Positions 23,137 to 33,144 of a stretch of DNA of 60,000 bases are shown piece by piece. Each line of letters begins with the position of its first letter. Position 1 is the first letter of the stretch. The DNA comes from Symsagittifera roscoffensis (Eukaryota; Xenacoelomorpha; Acoela; Convolutidae), in NCBI RefSeq assembly GCF_963678635.1, contig NC_087064.1, positions 22,742,509 to 22,802,508 of the forward strand, written 5' to 3'. The notes under the pieces are model-generated. The model was given only the letters and a program-made list of their open reading frames with translations, was not told where the DNA came from and did not search any database. The translations under genes were made by a program, and so were the position numbers.

Positions 23137-24985
23137 AAAATATCAATTTAAGGGAGATTGTCAAAAACATCAAAATATTGCAAAAGTATCGATGGACGCA
23201 AAGAAAAAGAAAAAAAATTAAAAAGTCAATTTATTGCTTTTTGAAAACGTGATCGATTCTAGTTTTGAAAGTTGATTTTGATATCATCTAGATTTCTCAG
23301 CAAAATCAAAATTTTACCTACCAACCCAGTTTTCTGAAATTGAGTTGATTTTATTCAAAAAGTGTCTTGAAGCTTATGATAGGCGCTTTTTTTATAATGT
23401 TGAGTCAACTTTAGAAAGATTGATCAGTAGGTAAAAATTTTACTCCGCTAAGAAATCTATAAATTGAAATCAAATTTCAATACAAGAATTCGATCTCGTT
23501 TGTCAAGACTTTTCAGTGTTGCCGAACGGTAACTAAGCCAATTATACCCACCCGGAGCAGACCCGCTGGGCCGAAATAAAAAAAAAATAAAAATAAAACA
23601 TTTTGATCGATCAAGTTTCTAAACTCTTACCCCACAACCGATCAGAAAAAAATAGTTTCCGTAATTGTGAGTCAAGCAATTCGCTAAAAAGTAATTGCAC
23701 TAAGAAAACTTTTTAAGCAGTTAAACTTTGAATAGTTTTAGATTAATTCCAAGGGTGAATCGCTTCGTGAGAAATTTTTAAGTTTTTCTAAGCAACTAAT
23801 TCAAGCGTTGAGACTTGAAAACATTTCAAGTTTTTCATAAGACATCAATTAGCAAAACAATTTAAGCTTGTCTGAGCAAAATAATCAAGTATTTTTTAAA
23901 AAAAACCATGGAGCAATACGTTCAGAGAAAAGTTGTTATTCGGAGCAAGTTATTCAGGAAAACAAACTTCGAAATATTTCAGTCATTTGTTTTTCTATAT
24001 AAGCCATTCAAGTGATTAAACTTTGTTTTACGTTTTTCAATGCCATTCTGACTTTCATATTTGAAGAGCGCAATTTATCTAACTTTAAGCAGTTGAATTT
24101 TCATTCAGTCAGAAAGTGCATACATACCTAAGCCAACACATAAATGCAATAATATGTACGAATGCACACCTAGTTATTAGATCGTTTCCTAGTTATAAGA
24201 GCAAGTTTTTTCTTCTTAGAAAAACGTTAAAAATCAGAAAGACCGATACAAGAATCTTCACTGCGTTCAGTGACAGTTCTTAAACATAGCTAAAAGACAG
24301 TTTGAAAAGAGTGAATGAACAATAGAAATAGAAAAAAAACTGATTTTTATTTTAAAAAAGTTTCTCTTTCGAAATTCAAACAAAACGTTTATGGCCTTAA
24401 AGCTTTTTGAATTTGAAGTTCAGGAAAAGCTTACGTCCGACGCTTTTTTGCTAAAAACTTTAATATTCAGATCTATTTGTTTTTTTTTGTTTTATTTCTG
24501 GCAAACACTCTTAAACTAACTCAAAAAAGTCTTGTATAAATATAAAATCTAAAAACGTTTTCGAATTTTCAGAATATAATTGTGGTCATAATAATCTGGG
24601 CTATTTGCACAGCAATACGATTATCAATGTTCTACAGAATTGCTTACATTCATCAACATTTAACAGTCACATTAAGAAAAACGTCAGTTCACTAGAATTG
24701 AGGAATATATTATAGACTGTCTAGACTTGGGTCGATTTCAAAACTAATTTTCAGATTTTGAAAGTCTTTTTTAATTGTAGACAAATTCTGGAAATAAATG
24801 CAGTAATCTAAAAATGAGTCGCACTAATGAACCTTTGTCTTCATATGTTGAAACCAAGTCGCTTAGTTGAAAATTAGTCCCAGTAGTCACGGAATTAATC
24901 ACGATAGTTTGCATATTAGAAGCGATAGTCTGAAAATCTATCAAGCATTTTGCCTGAAAATCTAGTAATTTGGTTTCGATTTCCC
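23137..24985. other. No gene recognised
   Basis: AT-rich sequence. A GC-richer 60-bp patch at 23520-23575 is followed by an A-rich tail (23577-23602), which could mark a small retroposed sequence. Nothing further is supported. Confidence 0.35.
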
Positions 24986-24989
24986 AAAA

Positions 24990-25283
24990 CACTAAACCGA
25001 AATTGATTGAGATGAGCAGCAAGCTCATAAAGCTTGAATTCAAACAGAATTACATGAAGTTCCAAAACCGAAATTGTTTGAGCTGAGCAGCAAGCTCATA
25101 AAGCTTGAATTCAAACAGAATTACATGAAGTTCCAAAACCGAAATTGTTTGAGCTGAGCAGCAAGCTCATAAAGCTTGAATTCAAACAGAATTACATGAA
25201 GTTCCAAAACCGAAATTGTTTGAGCTGAGCAGCAAGCTCATAAAGCTTGAATTCAAGCAGAATTACATGAAGTTCCAAAACCA
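24990..25283 (+). repeat. 71-bp tandem repeat, about four units
   Basis: A unit containing CCGAAATTGTTTGAGCTGAG, then CAGCAAGCTCATAAAGCTTG, then CAGAATTACATGAAGTTCC repeats with a period of exactly 71 bp. The first unit has substitutions (ATTGATTGAGATGAG). The later units are nearly identical, which suggests recent amplification. The period is not a multiple of three, so it is not a protein repeat. Confidence 0.9.
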
Positions 25284-25478
25284 GACAGACTGTTTTGAAA
25301 GCATTTTCCACGAAAAATCTAGTCCTTTAATCTCAAGACAAAAAATTTCACAGAAAATTGGATGAATCTTTTACATTTCAATCCCGCTGAAAATTCAAAA
25401 ACCAAATTATGTTTTCCAAAAAAATTTACATTTTCTGGCGCGAACAGTTTCGTATATCGAAAGCAAAAGTTGCATGCT

Positions 25479-25499
25479 TTTTAGCAAAATAATTTGAAT
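25479..25499 (+). repeat. Left member of 21-bp direct repeat flanking a retroelement fragment
   Basis: A TTTTAGCAAAAT string followed by AATTTGAAT is identical to 27819-27839. The two copies flank the retrotransposon fragment between them. Confidence 0.85.
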
Positions 25500-25504
25500 C
25501 GCTG

Positions 25505-26400
25505 ATTTTGTTTTCGGTAAAAATTTGACCTACTCCATCGATGAGTTCATCGACGTTGGGCATCTGGTACTTTTTTTGAACAATTGTCTGTTTATTGGTT
25601 TTGCGTCCATCGCCAATTTTAACGAGTCGTCCTTTTTACTGTTATCACAATTGGGGCTATGAAACAATCGCTTGTACATTTGTCGAGCTTTGTGATATGA
25701 CCTTCTGTCAACAGTTTTTTTTTCAGTTTCTTTCTCGACTTTATCCTGTATATGAATTGGAATTCTTCTCCCCTTTTCTTGAATTGGACATAAAGGGGTA
25801 CTTAAATTTCGAACTTACAATGTGGTTTTTTGAAATTCCTTGTCTATCAAATAAATTTCTGAATTTATTGAAGAATTTACCTTTCCAACCTTCCGACTGC
25901 TCGCACATGAGCACGTCAAGCCTGGTAAGTTCTTTTGGAGCTGGTTTTTGTGTGGTGAATATCCCCACTTGTCCTTGTAGATCCAAACCCATTATGCATC
26001 TAGTTTTACGTTCCGTCACCAGAAATGTAGCTCCTTTCACCTCCCAGCCTGCCGACCGAAGATTCGTCTTCAATGCCCCCAATACACAGATCCGTTTATT
26101 GTTGTAGTCAACGAAATTTGTATTTAAATTCAGTTATTCAGACGGAATGAATCTTACCTTGTTTGATTTATCCATTATTTCCTTTGACGTCGCCCAATTT
26201 AAGAAAGAGACTGGACTTCCGGTATCTACCGTCAGTTGTATTATTTAATTGTCTATTCGTACCATGGCTTTTAGTGATTTTACTCTTTTCAACTTTGGGT
26301 CTCGAGTTGAATCAATTTTCTGGACTTGTATCATTTCTCTATTTGATTTCTTCTTATTTTCACTGATTCTGTCTTTCACATACTTCGAGGTTTTTTCGTT
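25505..26400 (-). pseudogene. pol: Protease and partial reverse transcriptase of the truncated retrotransposon
   Basis: The minus strand shows the aspartic protease motif LTVDTGSPVSFLNW at about 26195-26235, then a later protease segment (CIMGLDLQGQVGIF) in the 113-codon frame at 25741-26082. The spacer that precedes reverse transcriptase follows (SKNHIVSSKFKYP). The N-terminal reverse transcriptase region (APIVITVKKDDSLKLAMDAK) appears at 25560-25680 after frameshifts. The sequence ends before the catalytic YxDD, so this is a truncated relic without polymerase activity. Confidence 0.75.
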
Positions 26401-26584
26401 CTCCGGCTAATGTGTTTGTATCGACAACACTTCAAAATTACTACATGACTCAAAGCTTTCTCTTATCTGATCAAATTCCTCTACGGATCCTTCAGATTCT
26501 TCCGCAACCTCACTCACTTGTTGATATCTACACACTTTTGCAAAGTGATTGGGTTTACCAGTTTTCTGATTATCTTACAAGTTT

Positions 26585-27560
26585 TGCCCATCGCGGAACA
26601 GTTTTTCAAATGTCCCTGATCGAATACTCTTCCACATCTGTTGCATGGTTTTGCTTTATGTTAGAAATTTTGTTGTTATTTTGTCGTTTATTTGTTTCCC
26701 TCTTGTTATTTGGTGATTTTTTGTTGTTCCTGTCGAATTCCTAACTGCCATCACAGGTTCTTGTTTTATTCTCACTCCGGAATTATAATCGTTACTTGTT
26801 CCTCCTGTTGCCGCTGCATTTGTCTTTTGAAATGCCATTGTAGTCATTTTGCTAAGTTCAAATTTTATTGCCTTCTTCAAAATTTCTTCTGGATCAAGCG
26901 TTTCCAATGTCAGCGTATCCTGTAACGTCATGTTTTTCATTTTCGAAGTGAATAGATCACGAACTATCTCGCTCTCTAATGTTCCAAGTTCTGATCGAGC
27001 TGCTTGTGCAGTTAGCGCTGCATGAAATGCCTCCAATGATTCTCCGGATCCTTGCCTTCGTGTGAACAATTTATATCTTTCATAGGTCACACATTTTACC
27101 TTTTGGAACCAGACTTCTGCAAGCTCTGTGATTTCCCTGAACGAAATTTTGGATAATTCGACATGTGGATTCTTCTGTAGAAATCGTTTCTTTCCTTCTG
27201 TTCCAAGTGATAGAAATAATCTGGATACCAGTTTCTTTTGCACTTCGTTGTAGAAAAAATTGTGACCAACCCTTGGACCTCTTGTTCTTCTCTCCTCATT
27301 TTCCAGCATTACTCGATCTCTTGCTAACTTATCTCTAAGATTTCTGGCAGTCGTCGCAGCTTCAGTCTCTCCCTCTCGTGCTGTTTCTGTTCTAACATAA
27401 CCTCTGGATTTACGTTTTCTTTCATGGTTACTGCCATTAGAAATTGTTCAAACCAGATTTTAAATTGTCACGGAGGGTCTAAGTTCGCTGACGCCCAAAA
27501 TACGGGTATTCCCATATCCGTCCGATTGTCCTGAGCTGCAAATCCTGCTGGCTGCGCCAT
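26585..27560 (-). pseudogene. gag: Gag of the truncated retrotransposon, disrupted
   Basis: The likely start is an ATG at 27560 (MAQPAGFAAQDNRTDMG), with a TGA a few codons on. The best-preserved part is the 217-codon frame at 26656-27309. It holds the retrotransposon-gag core (YERYKLFTRRQGSGESLEAF, later LFTSKMKNMTLQDTL), which forms the particle shell. Around 26585-26645 a different frame gives a cysteine/histidine knuckle beginning CNRCGRVF that binds nucleic acid; a frameshift separates its second half. It is not functional as sequenced. Confidence 0.75.
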
Positions 27561-27818
27561 GTGATATCCTATGCGGTATCGTGGGAAAACTAGTGATAAT
27601 TCAATAATGTATTCTGAAGTTATTGAATTAAGTTTTTCTTTTCTTTTCTTTTAAGTTGGTTACTGAGAGTTAATACAGAATCAAAACTCTGAGTTCTCAA
27701 CCGTGTGTCAATGTCACTGCACACATGACCTTGGACACACCATAATGTTAATAACAATACCACTGCAGGTTGGTAATACATAATTCAATTACTGCTATTG
27801 CAGTAGCAGTATGACACC

Positions 27819-27839
27819 TTTTAGCAAAATAATTTGAAT
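27819..27839 (+). repeat. Right member of 21-bp direct repeat
   Basis: Identical to 25479-25499. Two bases (27817-27818) separate it from the LTR-like terminus at 27816. Confidence 0.85.
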
Positions 27840-29323
27840 TGAACTGAGAAAGAGCATATACACAAGCGCATTGAAAATTTAATCAATGCAAATACAAGTC
27901 TACAATATCTATGTAAGTGTCTCTATAACTTGCATCGACCTTAAAATAACTTCTCTGTTTTGAGAAAAACAGAAACTGAAACTTTTTTGGTAAGCTGAAA
28001 ACGATTTTGAGCAGAAAATTTTTGTTGTTTTTTTTAAATAGAATTTAATTACAATACCAAACATTGAATTATCTAGAAGCACAAATCTGAGCGTGTTGGT
28101 TAAGCGAAAACTGAAATCATGAATAAAAAATGCAGGAAAATTAAGCAAAAGTATTTTTTGCGGTACAAGTGATCGCGGAAGCACTGCAAACATTTTAAAA
28201 TTAAAACCGAAGAAACTTACTTCAATCACATTAACTTTTTTGTTTGACAGTTGCTTTTTGTTGTAATCGGATTTTAAGTTGTGAAATATTACTTTCATAT
28301 TTAACACAAAGTAATAGAGCACACGACTTGGATAACTGATAGCTCGTTTTGTTATTGATCAAAATCAAAATAGAGTACAACTAGACAAAAATCAGTTATG
28401 CGTAAAAAAAAACAAAAAATCAACATAATTATTAATAAAGAGAAACATTTTGAAACCCTTTAGGTGAGAGCTATTCCCACTTTTTTGTGGAGCAGTAGTA
28501 ATTTATGTGTAGCATTATTATAACTTTCCATTTTCAAGGAACAAATTATAAGCACCGAAAATTTTTTGAATATCAAAAACAATATATGATTTTTGTCTTG
28601 ATAATTATTTAACTCAATTGAAAAACTGTTTCGAAAGCAGAACTTTTTGTTCCGCTGGGAATTTTGAAAATGAAAATCCACTTTTGAACCAAAAAAATTG
28701 ATCAAGTTTTTTGTGGTTTTTACTATTTCGCTGTTTAATCGCGGAATTTGTCATCCGTTCAAAAAAGAAACAAAATGAAATCAAAATTTGAAAATAAAAT
28801 CAAAAATCAAACAACGAAAATTCAAATTTATGCGTGAACAGTTTTGTAAATTGTTCCAGGAAAAAAAGTAAAAAATCATCAGGACTGATGTAAGAGTCTT
28901 TACATTTTTCGTTTCAAAATGCGACAGCAATGAAAATCTACACGCAAAGTTTTTAATTTTTAGAAAGTAATTTCACTGATTTCGTTTAAATTAAATATAT
29001 TGCAAAAAAAACTTTTTCCGATTTCAAAATAAATGAAACATATCAAATTTTTCGTTGGCAGCAGAAGTTTTCAAACATTCAAAATTATTTATTTGTTATG
29101 AACATTTCAGACTAGTTCAAACATGGGGCGTTTTTTTACAAAATTTAAGTGCCAAAAAAATCCGCATTGAAAACTTAAAAGCCAAAGTGAAAATTTTAAG
29201 TACCATTCAGATTTAACTTTGATATCAAACAAAAAGTAGAGCTTGAAAAATTTTGCAAAATTTAAAAAAGGCCATTATAGACAAAGTAAGGAAGTTTTGA
29301 ACAGTTTTTTGTTTGAATTAAAG
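27840..29323. other. No gene recognised
   Basis: Very AT-rich. The 137-codon minus frame at 27909-28322 is dominated by Phe, Lys, Asn and Ser and has no domain or splice support. No repeat family or RNA gene is visible. Confidence 0.4.
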
Positions 29324-29327
29324 CAGA
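29324..29327. repeat. Target-site duplication CAGA, left
   Basis: CAGA directly precedes the left LTR terminus TG and matches CAGA directly after the right LTR (48759-48762). A 4-bp duplication is in the usual range for Ty3-like integrases. Confidence 0.75.
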
Positions 29328-29737
29328 TGAGTTAGGACCGATGTGGTTAACTCATAGAGTAATTTCGGATAGGGTACACCGTCTGCTCGTCACGCTATCT
29401 TATTTTCGGCCGGATAGATTCGTGCAACTTCTTAGTCTAATGCCGATCCTAATCTTACTCTTATATCTACTAGTCTCAGGGTGTTTAACTAGTCTCTGCT
29501 AGGCTCAATAGATCTAGAGTATACTGGCTTATTGCGGCAGCTGAAGTTCTTTTGGAGAGGCAACTAATTTCTAAATTAAATTCAAATTTCTCTGGTGCTG
29601 AAAATACAAGTAATTTCAGCACTTACAAATAAGTGGGTTGTTAGTTGGATGGATTATGATTGGTTAATATTAAATATTTTACAGTGGTAAAATATCTGAT
29701 TTATCCAATAATAAAATGTAGTTTAGATCAAGTTCCA
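29328..29737 (-). repeat. 3' LTR of element 1
   Basis: 410 bp, beginning TGAGTTAGG and ending GTTCCA on the plus strand (TG..CA termini). It aligns without gaps to 48349-48758. It contains the palindrome region at 29595-29622 with one mismatch. The adjacent internal sequence CCCATCTGGGG may correspond to the primer region for second-strand synthesis, but it is not a clean purine tract. Confidence 0.93.
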
Positions 29738-31342
29738 CCCATCTGGGGTTTATAGAGTTTTTTAGAACTATCTTTCTTCTCTACAATTTGAAGGATGGAT
29801 GATGAACGTTGGTATTTGGCGAACATCATTTTCTTGTCCGGTTCCTCTTGGAGAAGAACGTTCCAGGACGCTGGAATTATGGATAGGAAATTGTTATGTC
29901 GTCCTTCGACAACGACTCTGATTCCCAATGAAATCAATCCGATTTTAAAATGGTTTGCTTTTACAGGTTTTTCTGTGTTATGTAGAGAACTTGTTTTGTG
30001 TGCAACCTTGTCTGGGAATGGCGTGAAGATCGTGTTTGGAAGGGATGCCTTGTAACTCGGACCTGTACGTATACTTGAGCATCGAGGTGGTCATTGGTCT
30101 AGTTCAATGAAGTCCTTTTCTGCGAAGTCAAGTCGTACTCTAAATCCTTTGAGTCGTGATTGTGGACGGCATGTCGGTTGTGTTTAGCCATTCTTTTGTT
30201 CGAGTGTGATGGGATCATCTAGTCTTTGGATGTTCGTCTTTGTTGTTGTGTATGATCTATATACTGCAAAATATGATTTACATTTTATAAAATTATGTTA
30301 ATTCGGTTTTTTAATCATGAATTTTTTAGTTGTTTTCAAAAAAGCCTTTTGTTTTAGTTCAGTTATTTGGAAGAGTTAGTCACCCTTGAGTGCCTCTTAT
30401 TAAAAATAGGAGTATGGTCACAAAGCGTGGATGTAGCGCGGTGGGTTAGGCCGGCTATAGAGCATGCTCAGGACGTCCTCTCTGGTGGGTTAGGCCAGGA
30501 GTGGGAGTATGATTTTATAATGTTTCTTTGAGAGGTCCTGTTATGTGATAACGTTTTATGTTGAGTTTATGTTGGTCTTTCTTATGTGGCTTTGGTTGTA
30601 TCCTTTTTTTCAAAAATTAAATTGTTTTTGGTATGGGTTTGTTTTGCGACTTTTTTGTGTTTTATTATTTCTTTCTTAGACTTTATAATAGTCTTCAAAG
30701 AATAAATTATCCAGTTTTAAGCTGGGTTAATCCGGTTTGGGTAACGTTGGTTTTCTTTTCTTAGTCATGGTGATATTTTATGATTTGTGGTATTTAGTAA
30801 GCAGCGTTGGTTAGTTTGGTTTAGTATATAATTCCTTTCCAACCGGGTTAAAGGAAAGTTTGAAACTTGTTATCGTGTGTTAGAGTTGTTTAAGTGAAAG
30901 CTTCAAACTTAAAATCATTATTTAAACAACTCTTCGTGGGCGAGCTGTGCAAGTTTGGATAAAATTCTTGTGCGAGTGAATGAAAATAGTGAAAAGGTTA
31001 GTACTGCTTTCTCATTTTATGAATTTATTGCATTGAATTTGAATTTTACTGCGTTTTGGGGAAATTTAAAATTATAAATTTTCATCGTATTCAAATTTAT
31101 TGCTTCGTCGGGAAATAATTTATAAATGAAATTACTTCAACGGGTATGAGTTTTACTACATTATTTAGTGCTAAAGATTAAGGAGTTTAAATATAATTTA
31201 ACTAGTTTGTAATTTTATTTGTCTTTTTCTGTTTTGTAGATGATTGTGGTGTGAAGACTAAAAGAATAAATCACACATTGATAAAAAATGGTTAGTAAAC
31301 ATTTGAATTTATTAGTTAAAAGTATTTTAATTTGTACTTACC
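29738..31342 (-). other. Element 1 3' region between the last large ORF and the 3' LTR
   Basis: About 1.6 kb without an intact long ORF. In the sense direction, 29728-30210 has a protein-like reading (GFRVRLDFAEKDFIELDQ, later SIIPASWNVLLQEEPDKKMM) that is still recognisable in element 2, with the same TGA after DQ in both copies. It may be a decayed accessory gene. An inverted repeat AGAGTTGTTTAA..TTAAACAACTCT lies at about 30884-30935 and is eroded in element 2. The plus-strand frame at 29795-30055 is antisense to this and is not considered real. Confidence 0.5.
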
Positions 31343-33144
31343 TTAATCTTCTGGGAAAAAGCCGTGGGGGAAGATGTCGTGTATCATATCTGATGTTGTT
31401 AGTAATTTGGCTAGTATGTGTATGATGTTTTTAGTTTGTAGCAGTGGCCAAAGCAATTGAAGTGCTTTAATGGTGTTTAGTTCTTCGGTGCCTACTGCAA
31501 ACTCGTAGGGTGTGTTTTGAATGAGGTCATGTATTTTATGATTATATTTAGTATTGTGAATGATTTCCAATATGGGTATTTCAATAGGTGTGATAAATTC
31601 ATGCGGGATAAGGAAGGGTCTGGATTCTTCGGCGTTGAAGGTCTTTGTGATGGGACAGAATATATACATTTGGGTAACTGGGTCATAGTTGCGGAGGATG
31701 CCGTGTAGGTTAGTATCTTTAATGCAATATGTAAAATTTAGAAAAAATGGTGACGTGTATTTTGAGTTAAGAAACTGAAAACGATTGTGAGGTTGTCTTG
31801 ATGGGGTGTGCAAATCAAAATGATTTTGTATAAAACGATAGTATGTATACTGCGGTTGTTTAGTGCATAACATAATATCGTGGGAACAGTGCAAATCGCG
31901 TTCCTGTGGTGAAAGAAAGTGAAAGGTTTGAGAAAATAACTGAAATTTATCATAGAAGCTCTCGTATGCTTGAATATCAGCTAGTGATTCTGAAATAATA
32001 TGGTCAATCTTTCTATCAAAAATATTAAGTGTGAATACGTATGATGCTTTGATGAAAATTTTTTCTATTAGTCGCGGGTTTGTGAAGCGGTCCTCATCTA
32101 AAAATTGGTCTGGATTAGGGCGGATGATATTATGATCGTAGTATTCTATTGCAAATTCATTAGCTCGGGGTGCAGTGAATGTTTTTAGTAACTTTTTATA
32201 TCCAACGTAAGTAAATTGTCGAGGTGTTAGTGTTGTGGTTAATCTATATAACATGTTTTTAATCTTTTCTATGCTGTCATGAGTATTTGCTAGTGGTTGG
32301 CAAAGGGGGTTAGTAAAATTATAATAAGCTGTCCAATGAAGTGTTGGCATTAAAACATGTTCATCTACAAAATTGCGTGTGTCATTAGTATCGTTAGGTG
32401 TGTTTAATGTATATTGCGGAAATGAGGGTAAGGTGATTTCAAGAAAATTTTTCGTGTTGGTGTGTTGCGGGTGATTAATATATTCGCGGGCTGTTCCGGG
32501 TTTGGTTGGGAAAGGGTGATTTGGAAATTTTCGTTTAAAAGTGCGATAAGCTCTGTGAGTGTTAGTAGGTGTTTCGGTGGATGTGGATGATTGTGCTAAT
32601 GATGGAGTGTAAGCTGAGGAGGGTGTGGGAGTAGGTGGATTTGAGGATGTTATTGTGGAAGATAGTTGATGTATTGTAAGGGTGTTGGGGTCTATTAATT
32701 GTTGTTCTAAAGTTAAAAAATTATCCAGCTCCTGGGAAATTTGGGGGTATCTGGGGATTTATTATATGATCTGCCGGAATGAAGTGGAGAATAGGTTGGG
32801 GTCACTTGTGAAGCATAAGAAGGAGTGGAAATGGATGGGAGTGGATGATTAGATGGGATTGGTTGAAAAGGGGGTTTTGAAAAAACTGAGGAGTTGGTCT
32901 GGGTATAATTAGAGGGAGATGGTTCGGAGTCTGCAAATTCATCGGGGGTTTCTACATTAGAGTTTTTAAATTGTGAGATAGAATATAAAACTGGAATATC
33001 TGAGTTAGAACTCGTGCTTGATGATATATTAACAATTGGAAAATCGGGTGGTGGGAAAGCAAAAAGTGGTATGATTGGGATTGGAGTTTGGAGGTTGGCT
33101 GGGTGGGAACTTGAGCGATGGAGGGATCCAAATTGTCGGCTCAT
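31343..33144 (-). CDS. ORF3: 600-codon protein of unknown function downstream of env
   Basis: It starts at an ATG that overlaps the env TGA as ATGA (33141-33144). The first roughly 250 residues are rich in Pro, Ser and Thr and probably disordered (SRQFGSLHRSSSHPANLQTP and onward). The last 335 residues (32350-31343, one intact frame) are well mixed and probably folded, with segments such as RQFTYVGYKKLLKTF, RDLHCSHDIMLC and FAVGTEELNTIKALQLLWPL. One frameshift near 32.72-32.75 kb separates the two parts; otherwise the gene is open. No signal peptide or known domain is recognised. Element 2 keeps a shortened, broken copy. Not a standard retroelement gene; it could be structural or regulatory. 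Confidence 0.75.

Larger units (their letters stand above)
25500..27816 (-). mobile_element. Truncated Ty3-like LTR retrotransposon fragment
   Basis: In the minus sense the fragment starts at 27816 with TGTCATACTGCTACTGC, an LTR-like 5' terminus. It continues through a leader, gag, zinc knuckle and aspartic protease, and stops inside the N-terminal part of reverse transcriptase. No 3' LTR, RNase H or integrase is present. A 21-bp direct repeat lies immediately outside (25479-25499 and 27819-27839). The domain order places it in the Ty3-like superfamily. It is clearly distinct from the giant elements to the right. Confidence 0.8.

Noticed and set aside
23520-23602. Small retroposon with A-rich tail
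   Set aside because: Only a GC-richer patch and an A-rich run are visible; no duplication or pol III boxes could be confirmed.
25060-25283. Possible CRISPR-like array
   Set aside because: The repeats are head-to-tail 71-bp units without unique spacers; an ordinary tandem repeat in an animal genome.
25595-26107. 170-codon plus-strand frame
   Set aside because: It is the shadow of the retrotransposon protease and RT relic on the minus strand.
27909-28322. 137-codon minus-strand frame
   Set aside because: Low-complexity Phe/Lys/Ser/Asn content, no domain, no splice sites; expected by chance in AT-rich DNA.
29795-30055. Plus-strand 86-codon frame beginning MDDERWYLANIIFLSG
   Set aside because: It is antisense to the element, broken in element 2, and the same DNA reads as a better protein in the sense direction.
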